From Kineosporiaceae bacterium (lineage in GTDB: Bacteria; Actinomycetota; Actinomycetes; Actinomycetales; Kineosporiaceae): a DNA stretch of 64,000 nt. Of this stretch, positions 8,077 to 15,918 are shown one piece after another. The stretch lies in NCBI GenBank assembly GCA_016713225.1, contig JADJPO010000001.1:558001-622000 (forward strand), written 5' to 3'. The notes beneath the pieces are model-generated. The model was not told the DNA's origin. It searched no databases and saw only the letters and a program-made list of their open reading frames with translations. Within the stretch, counting starts at the first letter, position 1; each line of letters starts with the position of its first letter. The position numbers were made by a program, and so were the translations under genes.

Positions 8077-9927
8077 TCAGCCGGATGAGGACGACGAGGC
8101 GCTGCCGTAGCTGCTCAGGAAGCTCGATTGGGTCTTCAGCGCCGCCAGCGTGGTCTCCATGGCGGTGAACTGCGCCTGCAGCGAGGCCCGGTAGGACGAC
8201 AACCGGGTGTCCCAGTCGTCGATCTGATTCTGCAGCGTCTTGACGGAGCTCTCGCGACTGGACTTGGCCGTGCTGAGAATTCCTGTGCCCGTGGCGGTTT
8301 GCTGCTGCACCAGCTGGACGAAGCGCTGCGCCAGCCCGGGCGCGTAGGTCACCGAACCGACGTTGCCACCGGAGCCGGTGACGTCGGCCGCGCTGAAGGA
8401 CGTGTCGACGGAGAGGCCGACCGCGCCACCGGTTCCCCCGGTACGGGTGAGCACGGTGCCGATGGCTTGCGCCGCTTGCCCGTCGATGGTGCCGGCGACG
8501 TCGGCCCCGGCCACGTCCCGGGTCTGCGGGGTGCCGTCCACGCTGGCGGTGAAGGCCGACGCGGCACCCACCGAGCCGGCGGTGAACTCCAACGTGCTGC
8601 CGTTGACTCCGGTCTGCACGCTGAGGCCCGCGGTCTGGGCCGCGGCATTGAGTCCGGCGGCGATGGCCGCCGGGGTGTCGCCCAGGCCCACCGTGTAGCT
8701 CGCGGTGACCGACCCTCGGGTCAGGGCGATGGTCTGCCCGGACAGGTCGCCCGAGGCGTCGGCAGACCACTTCTCGGCGGCGGCCGCCGAGGTGATCTTG
8801 ACCGCGTAGCTGCCGGCCCGGGTCGACGAGGTGGCTGACGAGAAGGTGGCGCTGCCGGTCACTCCACCGGCGGCGGAGAACGTGGACGTGGCACCGAACG
8901 TGGCCTTGACGGCGTCCGGATCGGCCACGAAGGCGGCCGTGAACGCTGCCTTGTCGAAGGTCACCCGGCCGTTGCGGTTCAACGAGACCCCGGGCGCGCC
9001 GGCGGAGCCGACCAGGCTGAGCAGTGACTGCTGCAGCGTGCGGGCGGTGCTGTCGCCCACCAGGGCGCCACCGGTGTTGGTGGTGGCGTTCCACGCGGTG
9101 GCGGTCTCGATGGTGCCGAGCACCTCGTTGGCCGTGTCGACCAGGGACTGCAGGCTCGTCGCGACGTCGCTGCCATCGATGGTCGAGGCGACCGTGACCC
9201 CGGTCTCGACCCGGCTGACCGTGAACGACAGGCCGGGGACGACGTTCGTGAAGGAGTTCGTCGACGAGGTGATCGTGTAGGCGGTGGCCGGATTCGAGCC
9301 GATCTTGATCTGGGCGTCGCTGCCCTGGGTCAGCACGTCGGTGCCGGTGAAGCCGGTCAGGCCGGCGACGGTGAACTCCGAGCCGGCTCCGCTCTTGCCG
9401 GCCGTGAGCTGCAGTCGGTACTGCCCGGGCGAGGTCTGCACCGCCGAGGCGCTGACCCCGGCCGTCGAGGCGTTGACCGCGGCGACGACATCGGCGAGCG
9501 AGCCGGAGCCGGTCGGGACGGTGACGGTCGACCCGTCGCCCTTGGTGAAGGTCAGCGGACCCCCGGCCACCTGCGTGCTCAGCGAGCCCACGGCCTCGTG
9601 GGAGACCCGGGCATGGGCGCGAGCGACGGAGGTGACATCGAAACTGAGAGAGGCGTTCTGGGTGCCGGTGGCGCTGGCGGCGACCCCGGTCGAGCTGGAC
9701 GACGCGATCGCGCCCTTCCAGGAGCTGGTGTCGGTGAGGGCCTTGGCCTTGGTCGACAGTTTGCCGAGCGAGCTGATCAGCCCGCCGAGCGTGTCGACGG
9801 CCTTCTGCTGCTGGCTCTGCTGGGTCTTGAGCAGCGCCTGCTGGTTCTGCTGTACCGACACCAGGGAATTGATGAGGGAGGCCGTATCGATCCCGGATAC
9901 GGCTCCGGAGATGCTGACCTGGGACAT
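8077..9927 (-). CDS. fliD: FliD, filament cap (hook-associated protein 2)
   Basis: Exported cap protein that directs flagellin folding at the filament tip. 616 residues, within the family range. N-terminus MSQVSISGAVSGIDTASLIN and the coiled-coil segment VQQNQQALLKTQQSQQQKAV are characteristic. The C-terminus has DTRLSSYRASLQAQFTAMET, followed by a Ser-rich tail. The central Thr/Ser/Ala-rich region is variable and surface exposed in the family. The leader has a clear CAGGAGGGACG ribosome site. The gene is preceded by the fliC terminator, so it should have its own promoter, which I could not identify. Confidence 0.95.
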   Translation of the reverse strand: MSQVSISGAVSGIDTASLINSLVSVQQNQQALLKTQQSQQQKAVDTLGGLISSLGKLSTKAKALTDTSSWKGAIASSSSTGVAASATGTQNASLSFDVTSVARAHARVSHEAVGSLSTQVAGGPLTFTKGDGSTVTVPTGSGSLADVVAAVNASTAGVSASAVQTSPGQYRLQLTAGKSGAGSEFTVAGLTGFTGTDVLTQGSDAQIKIGSNPATAYTITSSTNSFTNVVPGLSFTVSRVETGVTVASTIDGSDVATSLQSLVDTANEVLGTIETATAWNATTNTGGALVGDSTARTLQQSLLSLVGSAGAPGVSLNRNGRVTFDKAAFTAAFVADPDAVKATFGATSTFSAAGGVTGSATFSSATSSTRAGSYAVKITSAAAAEKWSADASGDLSGQTIALTRGSVTASYTVGLGDTPAAIAAGLNAAAQTAGLSVQTGVNGSTLEFTAGSVGAASAFTASVDGTPQTRDVAGADVAGTIDGQAAQAIGTVLTRTGGTGGAVGLSVDTSFSAADVTGSGGNVGSVTYAPGLAQRFVQLVQQQTATGTGILSTAKSSRESSVKTLQNQIDDWDTRLSSYRASLQAQFTAMETTLAALKTQSSFLSSYGSASSSSSG

Positions 9928-10055
9928 GGCGTCCCTCCTGGGGACCCCTCGCGGTCGGCGAGGTGGGTGGACGGGTGCGGGGAGTGCGCGACGGGCCGGG
10001 TACGGCGGCGCGCGGGTGGCTGCGGATCCGCGGGGTGAGGTGGGCCGCGGCCGCG

Positions 10056-10087
10056 AGGGTGGCGGTCCCCGGGGGGACCGCCACCCT
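10056..10087 (-). terminator. Rho-independent-like terminator of fliC
   Basis: Perfect 15-bp inverted repeat (10056-10070 with 10073-10087), starting 8 bp beyond the fliC stop. It is very GC-rich and has no T-run after it, as is common for actinobacterial hairpin terminators. Confidence 0.85.
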
Positions 10088-10094
10088 GCCAGGA

Positions 10095-10907
10095 TCAGCC
10101 GAGCAGCTTGAGCACGCTCTGCGGTGCCTGGTTGGCCTGCGCCAGCATGGCGGTGCCTGCCTGGGACAGGATCTGTGACCTGGTGAAGGACACCATTTCC
10201 TGTGCCATGTCGGTGTCTCGGATCCGGCTCTCCGACGCGGTCAGGTTCTCCACCGCGACGTTGAGGTTGTTGATCTTGTGCTCGAGCCGGTTCTGCGACG
10301 CACCGAGGTTGGCGCGCGTGGTGCTGACGGTGCCGATCGCCGTGTCCACGGCGGTGATGGCCGCCGAGGCCGCGGTGGTCAGGTCGAGAGAGCCCAGGCT
10401 GAGGCCGGCGCTCGTCATGGCCGAGACGGCAACGGACAGGGTCTCGCCGGCCTGTGCGCCGACCTGGAAGGTGCCGGAGTACGAGCCGTCCAGCAGCTTG
10501 GTGCCGTTGAAGGTCGTCTTGCCGGCGATGTCGTCGAGTTCCTTGATGAGCTCGCCGAACTCGGCGTTGGCCGCGCCCTTCGATGCGCTGCTCTGCGCAC
10601 CGTCGTTGGAGGCCTGAACCGCCAGGTCACGCATGCGCTGAAGGATCGAGTGGGTCTCGGTCAGCGCACCTTCAGCGGTCTGGACGACGCTGATTCCGTC
10701 CTGCGCGTTGCGGACGGCGACCTTCAGGCCACCGATCTGGGCGCGCAGGCCCTCCGAGATCGCCAGACCTGCAGCGTCGTCGGCGGCCCGGTTGATGCGG
10801 TACCCGCTGGACAGCTTCTCCAGCGACTTGCTCATCTGCCCGTCGGTGACCGACAAGTTCCGGTACGAGTTGAACGCTGCGATGTTGTTGTTGATGCGAA
10901 GACCCAC
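10095..10907 (-). CDS. fliC: FliC, flagellin (short, D0/D1-only type)
   Basis: Filament subunit. 270 residues. The N-terminal D0/D1 helix is present (RINNNIAAFNSYRNL; LEKLSSGYRINRAADDAAGL), as is the C-terminal one (ASESRIRDTDMAQEMVSF; LAQANQAPQSVLKLLG). The stretch between them is only about 90 residues, so the exposed D2/D3 domains are essentially absent. The GTG start at 10907 follows an ideal AAGGAGG. The leader contains a sigma28-type promoter and a candidate CsrA hairpin (listed separately), and the gene ends at a strong hairpin. It is monocistronic by these signals. Confidence 0.98.
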   Translation of the reverse strand: MGLRINNNIAAFNSYRNLSVTDGQMSKSLEKLSSGYRINRAADDAAGLAISEGLRAQIGGLKVAVRNAQDGISVVQTAEGALTETHSILQRMRDLAVQASNDGAQSSASKGAANAEFGELIKELDDIAGKTTFNGTKLLDGSYSGTFQVGAQAGETLSVAVSAMTSAGLSLGSLDLTTAASAAITAVDTAIGTVSTTRANLGASQNRLEHKINNLNVAVENLTASESRIRDTDMAQEMVSFTRSQILSQAGTAMLAQANQAPQSVLKLLG

Positions 10908-10934
10908 GGTGTCCTCCTTGGTCAGGGTCCCTTA

Positions 10935-10954
10935 CCGGTCCATCCGTGGACCGG
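10935..10954 (-). promoter_or_regulatory. Candidate CsrA-binding hairpin in the fliC leader
   Basis: On the transcribed strand CCGGTCCA and TGGACCGG form a perfect 8-bp stem around a four-base CGGA loop. GGA exposed in a hairpin loop is the known CsrA/RsmA target. Further GGA triplets lie in AAGGGACC and in the Shine-Dalgarno AAGGAGGA. The hairpin sits 28 nt before the GTG start, close enough for one CsrA dimer to bridge loop and ribosome site. Confidence 0.7.
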
Positions 10955-10966
10955 CGTGTGCTGTAC

Positions 10967-10996
10967 CTATCGGCGCCTGGGGAGCGGTGTTGAGCC
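10967..10996 (-). promoter_or_regulatory. sigma28 (FliA) promoter of fliC
   Basis: GGCTCA (10991-10996), 16-bp spacer, GCCGATAG (10967-10974), read on the minus strand. The -10 box matches the classical GCCGATAA at seven of eight positions. Predicted start of transcription is near 10960, giving a leader of about 53 nt. Confidence 0.88.
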
Positions 10997-11001
10997 GTTT
11001 C

Positions 11002-11967
11002 TCATGCGCCGAGTGGGTGAACCCCGGCGCCCGAGGGGCGTCGGAGCGTCTGGGGGGCGGCCTCGGCCGAGCCACTGCGGCTGCCGGGCAACGCTGATCC
11101 TGCGAGGTAGGCCGCGACGTCGGCTCGCTCGCGTACCGAGGAACGGTGCGCCACGGCATGGACATAGGCATCGCGGCGGCGGGCGCGCACGCCGTCGTGG
11201 TCGCCGTGCCGTCCACCGTGGGGCGAGCCCACGCTGCCGGCACCCGAGCCGGCGCGGGAGTCGTCGGTCAGCAGCTTCGAGAGCGCCTCGTGCAGCAGTT
11301 CCAGCCCCTCGGCCCGCAACTGCGAGGCCCGGGACTGCGTCACGCCCAGGTCCGCGGCGAGCTCGGTCAGCTGGCGGTTCTCCAGGTAGTACCCGGTGAC
11401 CACGTAGCGGGTGCGTTCGGGCAGCTCGGCCAGGGCATCACGCAGGTACCCCATCCGCTCGGCCGCGATGAGCGCCTCGTCCGGCCGGGGCCCGACATCG
11501 GCCAGGCCGGCCCCGAGGCCGTCGTCGTCCTGGGTCACCGGGTCCAGGCTCAGCAGTGCCGCCCGGTCGGTGCTGTGGGCCACCTCGCGCACCTCGGATG
11601 TCGACATACCGCTCGCGGCGGCCAGCTCGGCCTCGGTCGGGACGCGTTGCAGTGCCCGGGTCAGTTCCTCGGTCACGGTGGCCAGGGCGCGTGCCCGGGA
11701 ACGGACCGAGCGGGTGGCCCAGTCGCGCTGGCGCATCTGGTCGATCATGGCTCCGCGCACCCGCGTGGAGGCGAACCGGGCGAACGGAACGCCGAGGGTC
11801 GGGTCGAAGGAGTGTGCGGCCTGGACCAGGGCCAGCGCGCCGGCGCCGACGAGGTCATCGGTGTCCAGGTGACGCGGCAGCCGCGCAGCCGCCTCGCGGG
11901 CCAGATGGCCGACGAGGGCGAGATGCGACGTCACGAGCGCGTCGACGTCCACCGTGGGTTCAGGCAC
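11002..11967 (-). CDS. fliA: FliA/WhiG-class flagellar sigma factor with C-terminal extension
   Basis: RNA polymerase sigma factor of the sigma28 family, expected to recognise the GGCTCA/GCCGATA promoters in this window. Region 2 is HLDTDDLVGAGALALVQAAH with VRGAMIDQMRQRDW, the FliA/WhiG hallmark. Region 3 is VPTEAELAAASGMSTSEVRE and region 4 is RQLTELAADLGVTQSRASQL. The sigma part ends near residue 235. A further 85 residues follow, basic then Ala/Ser-rich, that ordinary 240-260-residue FliA proteins lack. The GTG start at 11967 has no obvious ribosome site, so the exact start is uncertain. Transcribed toward fliC and divergent from flgN. Confidence 0.93.
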   Translation of the reverse strand: MPEPTVDVDALVTSHLALVGHLAREAAARLPRHLDTDDLVGAGALALVQAAHSFDPTLGVPFARFASTRVRGAMIDQMRQRDWATRSVRSRARALATVTEELTRALQRVPTEAELAAASGMSTSEVREVAHSTDRAALLSLDPVTQDDDGLGAGLADVGPRPDEALIAAERMGYLRDALAELPERTRYVVTGYYLENRQLTELAADLGVTQSRASQLRAEGLELLHEALSKLLTDDSRAGSGAGSVGSPHGGRHGDHDGVRARRRDAYVHAVAHRSSVRERADVAAYLAGSALPGSRSGSAEAAPQTLRRPSGAGVHPLGA

Positions 11968-12085
11968 GGATCAGGCATCGGCCGTCGTCGCCGTGGGCTT
12001 TCGCGATCCTGGCGTTCCGGAGGCTCCTCAGGCGGGCGAATCACACGTGCGGCTCAGTTCTCGCGCAGGTGCAGTGACCCGAAAG

Positions 12086-12115
12086 GGCTCAGGTCGGGCC
12101 CGCGGATGCCGACAA
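12086..12115 (+). promoter_or_regulatory. sigma28 promoter of flgN-flgK-flgL-fliW
   Basis: GGCTCA (12086-12091), 16-bp spacer, GCCGACAA (12108-12115), about 80 bp before the flgN ATG. Same layout as the fliC promoter, with T-to-C at the sixth position of the -10 box. Confidence 0.8.
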
Positions 12116-12195
12116 GTGCTTCCAACACGCGACATCGATCGGCACCCCCGATCGAGCACCACCAGACCCCACGAGACCCCCGAGGGAGCGGCGCG

Positions 12196-12693
12196 ATGAG
12201 CCTGCCTGATCTGGCCGCCGTGCTCTGGCGACAACGCGAACTGCTCGAGCGCCTGGTGTACCGGCTCGAGTGCGAGCAACTGTTGCTGGCAGCCGGACGA
12301 ACCCGCTTCCTGCCTCTGGCCACTGCCGAGGTCGAGGCACTCATCGACGACCTCAGCGTCGTCGAGATGCAGCGCGCCGCGATCGCGGACGCCGTCGCCG
12401 TCGAGGTCGGGCTCGATGCGGGGGCGCGGCTGGAGGAACTGGCCGCCGCCGCCGAACCGCCGTGGACGGGTGTGCTGATCGACCACCGCAACGCGCTGCT
12501 CACCCTGACCGGGGAACTGACCGTGCTCGCCGAGACCAACCGCCACATGATGGCTGCCGGCCTGGCAGCCGTGGAGCAGGCGATGGCCGGGCTCGGCCTG
12601 CGCGACGGGCGCACCTCCGTGGGCTATGACGCCCAGGGCCGCCAGGACGTGATCGCCGGTGCGGCGGCCACCGTGGTGGACAGGAGCCTGTGA
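12196..12693 (+). CDS. flgN: FlgN-like export chaperone for FlgK/FlgL
   Basis: 165 residues, nearly all helical. The N-terminal LAAVLWRQRELLERLVYRLE and the C-terminal LTVLAETNRHMMAAGLAAVE match the FlgN pattern, in which the last helix holds the hook-associated proteins. It lies directly before flgK and flgL, its predicted clients, 7 bp from flgK. ATG at 12196 is preceded by GAGGGAG. First gene behind the 12086 promoter. Confidence 0.85.
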   Translation: MSLPDLAAVLWRQRELLERLVYRLECEQLLLAAGRTRFLPLATAEVEALIDDLSVVEMQRAAIADAVAVEVGLDAGARLEELAAAAEPPWTGVLIDHRNALLTLTGELTVLAETNRHMMAAGLAAVEQAMAGLGLRDGRTSVGYDAQGRQDVIAGAAATVVDRSL

Positions 12694-12700
12694 TCTCGCG

Positions 12701-14104
12701 ATGAGCACCTTCAGCACCCTCAACACCGCGGTCTCCGGACTGTTGGCCAGCCAGCGCGCGATGGACACCGCGGGACAGAACGTGGTGAACGCCAACACGC
12801 CCGGCTACTCGCGCCAGCGGGTGCTGTTGTCCGCCGTGGGGGCACCGCCGAGCGCCTCGTTCCACACCGGCAGCGCCACCCCGCTGGGCGGCGTCCGGGT
12901 TGATGCGGTGACCCGCATCCGGGACGCCTACCTCGAGGCCACCCGCGCCGCCGCCGGTAGCCGGCAGCAGGCCCTGGCCGCTCAGGACGACACTCTCACC
13001 ACCACCCAACTCCTGTTCTCCGAGCCCGGCACCAACGGGATGCAATCGAGCCTGGACGCGTTCTACTCGTCGTGGCACGACCTGTCGCTCAACCCCACGA
13101 ACGATGCCTCGGGCTCGGTCGTCCTGCAGCGGGCGCAGGGTTTGGTCGACCAGGTGCACACGGTCAGTGGTGGCATCGCCGCCGAGTGGGCCACGGCCCG
13201 CAGTCGGCTGGAACAGGTGGTGGCCGAGACCAATCAGGCCGCCGGGGACCTGGCCTCGCTCAACTCGCAGATCCTCGAGGGGGTCGGGGCGGGGCGTCCG
13301 GTCAACGAGCTGCTCGACCAACGCGACATCCTGGTTCGCAAGCTGGCCGACCTGGTCGGCGGGTACGCCGTCCGCGCACCGGACAGCACGATCTCGCTGG
13401 CCGTGAACGGTGTCACCATCGTGGCCGCCGGGACGGCGCAGCAGCTCACGCTCACCGGTGCCACGGATCTGCAGGCCGCCGCCGGATCGCCCCCGACGAT
13501 CAGCTGGGGATCGATGGCGGTGCCGGTCGAGTCGGGAGCCGCCGCGGGGTATCTGGCCGCGCTGCGGACCGACCTGCCGTCGTTGTCGACCGCCGTGGAC
13601 GACGTGGCCAACGCCTTGCGTGATGCCGTGAACTCGGTGCACGCCACCGGTTTCACCCTCGGCGGCGCGGCCGGCGGCCCGTTCTTCAGCGGCACCGGGG
13701 CCCACGATCTCGCGGTGGTGCCCACCGATCCGGCCCAGCTCGCCATCTCGTCGGCGAGCGGCACGGTCGATGGTGGCGTCGCCTTGAAGATCGGCGACCT
13801 GGCCAGCGACGTCAATGCCTCGGCGGCGCTCGGTGGCGCTGCCGGACCGTCCTCGCGGTGGCGGTCGGTGACCACCGCCCTGGGCACTCAGCTGCAGAGC
13901 CTGAAGGCCGCGGTGGCGGCGCAGGACTCGGTCGTCACGGCCGCCGACGACGCCGTGAACTCCGACTCGGGGGTCAACCTGGACGAGGAGATGACCGGGA
14001 TGATGCTGTTCCAGCGGGCCTACCAGGCCTCGGCCCGGGTGATCACGACGATCGACGAGATGATGGACACCTTGATCAACCGCACCGGGACCGTGGGGAG
14101 GTAG
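12701..14104 (+). CDS. flgK: FlgK, hook-filament junction protein 1
   Basis: 467 residues. N-terminus STFSTLNTAVSGLLASQRAM with NVVNANTPGYSRQRV is the hook-associated signature. The middle has VNELLDQRDILVRKLADLVG, typical of FlgK. The C-terminal helix is SGVNLDEEMTGMMLFQRAYQ with ASARVITTIDEMMDTLINRTG. Start MSTFS at 12701 chosen because the conserved N-terminal helix begins there. Followed 6 bp later by flgL. Confidence 0.97.
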   Translation: MSTFSTLNTAVSGLLASQRAMDTAGQNVVNANTPGYSRQRVLLSAVGAPPSASFHTGSATPLGGVRVDAVTRIRDAYLEATRAAAGSRQQALAAQDDTLTTTQLLFSEPGTNGMQSSLDAFYSSWHDLSLNPTNDASGSVVLQRAQGLVDQVHTVSGGIAAEWATARSRLEQVVAETNQAAGDLASLNSQILEGVGAGRPVNELLDQRDILVRKLADLVGGYAVRAPDSTISLAVNGVTIVAAGTAQQLTLTGATDLQAAAGSPPTISWGSMAVPVESGAAAGYLAALRTDLPSLSTAVDDVANALRDAVNSVHATGFTLGGAAGGPFFSGTGAHDLAVVPTDPAQLAISSASGTVDGGVALKIGDLASDVNASAALGGAAGPSSRWRSVTTALGTQLQSLKAAVAAQDSVVTAADDAVNSDSGVNLDEEMTGMMLFQRAYQASARVITTIDEMMDTLINRTGTVGR

Positions 14105-14110
14105 TAGCCG

Positions 14111-14983
14111 ATGACCAGCCGAATCACCCAGGCGACCACCACCACGGTGGCGCTGCGCGGACTTCAGGCCAACCTGGGGCGGACCCAGGCGTTGCAGGAG
14201 CAGTTGTCCAGCGGCAAGCGGATCTTTCGACCCAGCGACGACCCGGCCTCGACCTCGGCGCTGATGCAGTTGCGCTCGTCCCAGATGGCCGACGAGCAAT
14301 TCCAACGCAACAACCAACAGGCCAAGGGCCGGCTGACGGTGACCGACTCCGCGGTGCAGAGTCTGAGCGACCGGGTGCGCGCCGTCCGCGAGCTCATGGT
14401 CGCCTCGAACAGCGGTGCGCTGAGCACCGACGGTCGGGCGGCCCTGGCGGTGCAGGTGGATGCCATCCGCTCCGAAGTGGTCGGCCTCTACAACACCACC
14501 TACCTCGACCGCCCGGTGTTCGGCGGCACCGTTCCCGGCCGGGAGGCCGTCGATCCCACGACCGGTGCCTATGTCGGCAACAACGCGCCGATCGAGGCGC
14601 GCATCTCCACCGACGCCGTGCTGCGCATCGACGTCAAGGGCACCGACGTGGCAGCCGACACCCTTCCTGCGGCCCTGAGTGCCGTGTCGGCGAACATCGT
14701 CACCACGGGGGCCACCCCCACCGACTTCACGGCGATCGACTCCGCCCTGTCGGCCCTGCAACGGGCCATCGGGGACGTCGGCGCCCGCACTGAGCGGCTG
14801 GACACGACCAGCGCCCTCGTCGAGTCCCACCGACTCGACCTGGTCTCGCGGATCAGCGAGAACGAGGACGTCGACCTACCGGAGACGATCATGAATCTGC
14901 AGGCGCAACAGGTCGGCTATCAAGCGGCGCTCGGAGCGGCCGCCAAGGTCATGCAGCACTCACTGATCGACTTCTTGCGGTGA
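14111..14983 (+). CDS. flgL: FlgL, hook-filament junction protein 3
   Basis: 290 residues, flagellin-like. N-terminus: RITQATTTTVALRGLQANLG with EQLSSGKRIFRPSDDPASTS. C-terminus: VDLPETIMNLQAQQVGYQAA followed by a coiled helix ending VMQHSLIDFLR. It joins FlgK to the first flagellin row. The stop overlaps the fliW GTG start. Confidence 0.96.
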   Translation: MTSRITQATTTTVALRGLQANLGRTQALQEQLSSGKRIFRPSDDPASTSALMQLRSSQMADEQFQRNNQQAKGRLTVTDSAVQSLSDRVRAVRELMVASNSGALSTDGRAALAVQVDAIRSEVVGLYNTTYLDRPVFGGTVPGREAVDPTTGAYVGNNAPIEARISTDAVLRIDVKGTDVAADTLPAALSAVSANIVTTGATPTDFTAIDSALSALQRAIGDVGARTERLDTTSALVESHRLDLVSRISENEDVDLPETIMNLQAQQVGYQAALGAAAKVMQHSLIDFLR

Positions 14984-15495
14984 GCGGTCCGATGACCGCT
15001 GACGTGGTCGAGGCGACGGTGTCCGCATCGTCGAGCGGTGCGGAGCTGCCCGCGCTGACGTTCGTCCGCCCGCTGCCGGGATTCCCTGAATTGAGCAGCT
15101 TCGCCCTGGTTCGCCTCGACCACGCCGATTCCGGCGACGAGGCCGAGTCGGACGACTCCGAGGCGGCCGAGGGGGAGTCGGCCGAGGACGAGGATCTCGA
15201 CCCGGTGGTGTTCGAACTGCGCAGCCTCGAGGCCCCTGACGTGCGGTTTCTGGTTGCAGCGCCCAACGCGTTCTTCCCGGACTACTCCTTCGAACTCGAT
15301 CAGGACGCCCAGCGCGAGCTCGGGCTGAGTGCCGCCGAGGACGCTCTCGTGCTGGTGGTTCTCACGGTTGGTGCTGACGCAGCGTCAACGACCGCTAACC
15401 TTCTGGCACCGGTCGTCGTGAACGCCCGAAATCGATCCGCCGCTCAGGTGATCCTTTCCGGGACGGATTGGCCGGTTCGCGCCGCAGTCGTCTAG
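14980..15495 (+). CDS. fliW: FliW, flagellar assembly factor and CsrA antagonist, with acidic insert
   Basis: In Bacillus, FliW binds either flagellin or CsrA, so unexported flagellin releases CsrA to silence flagellin mRNA. Here 171 residues against the usual 130-150. The core is visible as LTFVRPLPGFPELSSFALVR, then PNAFFPDYSFELD and VVVNARNRSAAQVILSGTDW. A strongly acidic insertion of about 27 residues (about 50-76, rich in Asp/Glu/Ser) accounts for the extra length. GTG at 14980 overlaps the flgL stop; the next gene is csrA, the expected partner. Confidence 0.92.
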   Translation: MSGPMTADVVEATVSASSSGAELPALTFVRPLPGFPELSSFALVRLDHADSGDEAESDDSEAAEGESAEDEDLDPVVFELRSLEAPDVRFLVAAPNAFFPDYSFELDQDAQRELGLSAAEDALVLVVLTVGADAASTTANLLAPVVVNARNRSAAQVILSGTDWPVRAAVV

Positions 15496-15550
15496 CGGGT
15501 CCTGCCAGGGGGGCCGGCGTCTGCGTCGGGATCCATGGAGGGAGCCCGCT

Positions 15551-15913
15551 GTGCTGGTGCTGACCAGGCGAGCCGGGGAGAGCATCGTCATCGGCGACGA
15601 CGTACGAGTCGTCGTCCTGGATGTGCGCGGTGACACCGTGCGGCTGGGGATCGAGGCTCCCCGCAGCGTCCAGGTGCATCGAGCCGAGGTGTACGCGGAG
15701 GTGCAGGCGGCCAATGCGGCGGCCAGCGCGGCCGCCGCCGCGGATCTGGGCACTGTGGCCGACCGATTGCAGCGCATCGCCCGACCGCGCCCACCGGGCA
15801 GTCGCGGTACGCGCCCCGGGCCGGCCACGTCGTCGGTGCCCAAACCGGCGCCGCCCTCGACTCCCGCAGCCCCGCCCGCGCCGACGCCACGCGATCCGGA
15901 CGCCGAGGACTGA
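15551..15913 (+). CDS. csrA: CsrA, RNA-binding translational regulator, with Pro/Ala-rich tail
   Basis: Residues 1-52 are a normal CsrA: MLVLTRRAGESIVIGDDVRV, then LGIEAPRSVQVHRAEVY including the RNA-contacting Arg in the last strand. Most CsrA proteins stop near 60-75 residues; this one runs to 120 with an Ala helix (about 53-75) and a Pro/Ala/Arg tail. GTG start at 15551 preceded by GGAGGGAG. Expected to repress fliC through the leader hairpin at 10935-10954, relieved by FliW. Converges with the EtfD-like gene 5 bp downstream. Confidence 0.95.
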   Translation: MLVLTRRAGESIVIGDDVRVVVLDVRGDTVRLGIEAPRSVQVHRAEVYAEVQAANAAASAAAAADLGTVADRLQRIARPRPPGSRGTRPGPATSSVPKPAPPSTPAAPPAPTPRDPDAED

Positions 15914-15918
15914 CCGAG

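Noticed and set aside
5720..8110. A 796-codon plus-strand frame across the glycosyltransferase, fliT-like and fliS genes
   Set aside because: Antisense shadow: no recognisable domain, and the opposite strand encodes clear proteins with ribosome sites.
12500..14830. A 776-codon minus-strand frame opposite flgN-flgK-flgL
   Set aside because: Composition typical of a shadow frame; flgK and flgL are certain on the other strand.
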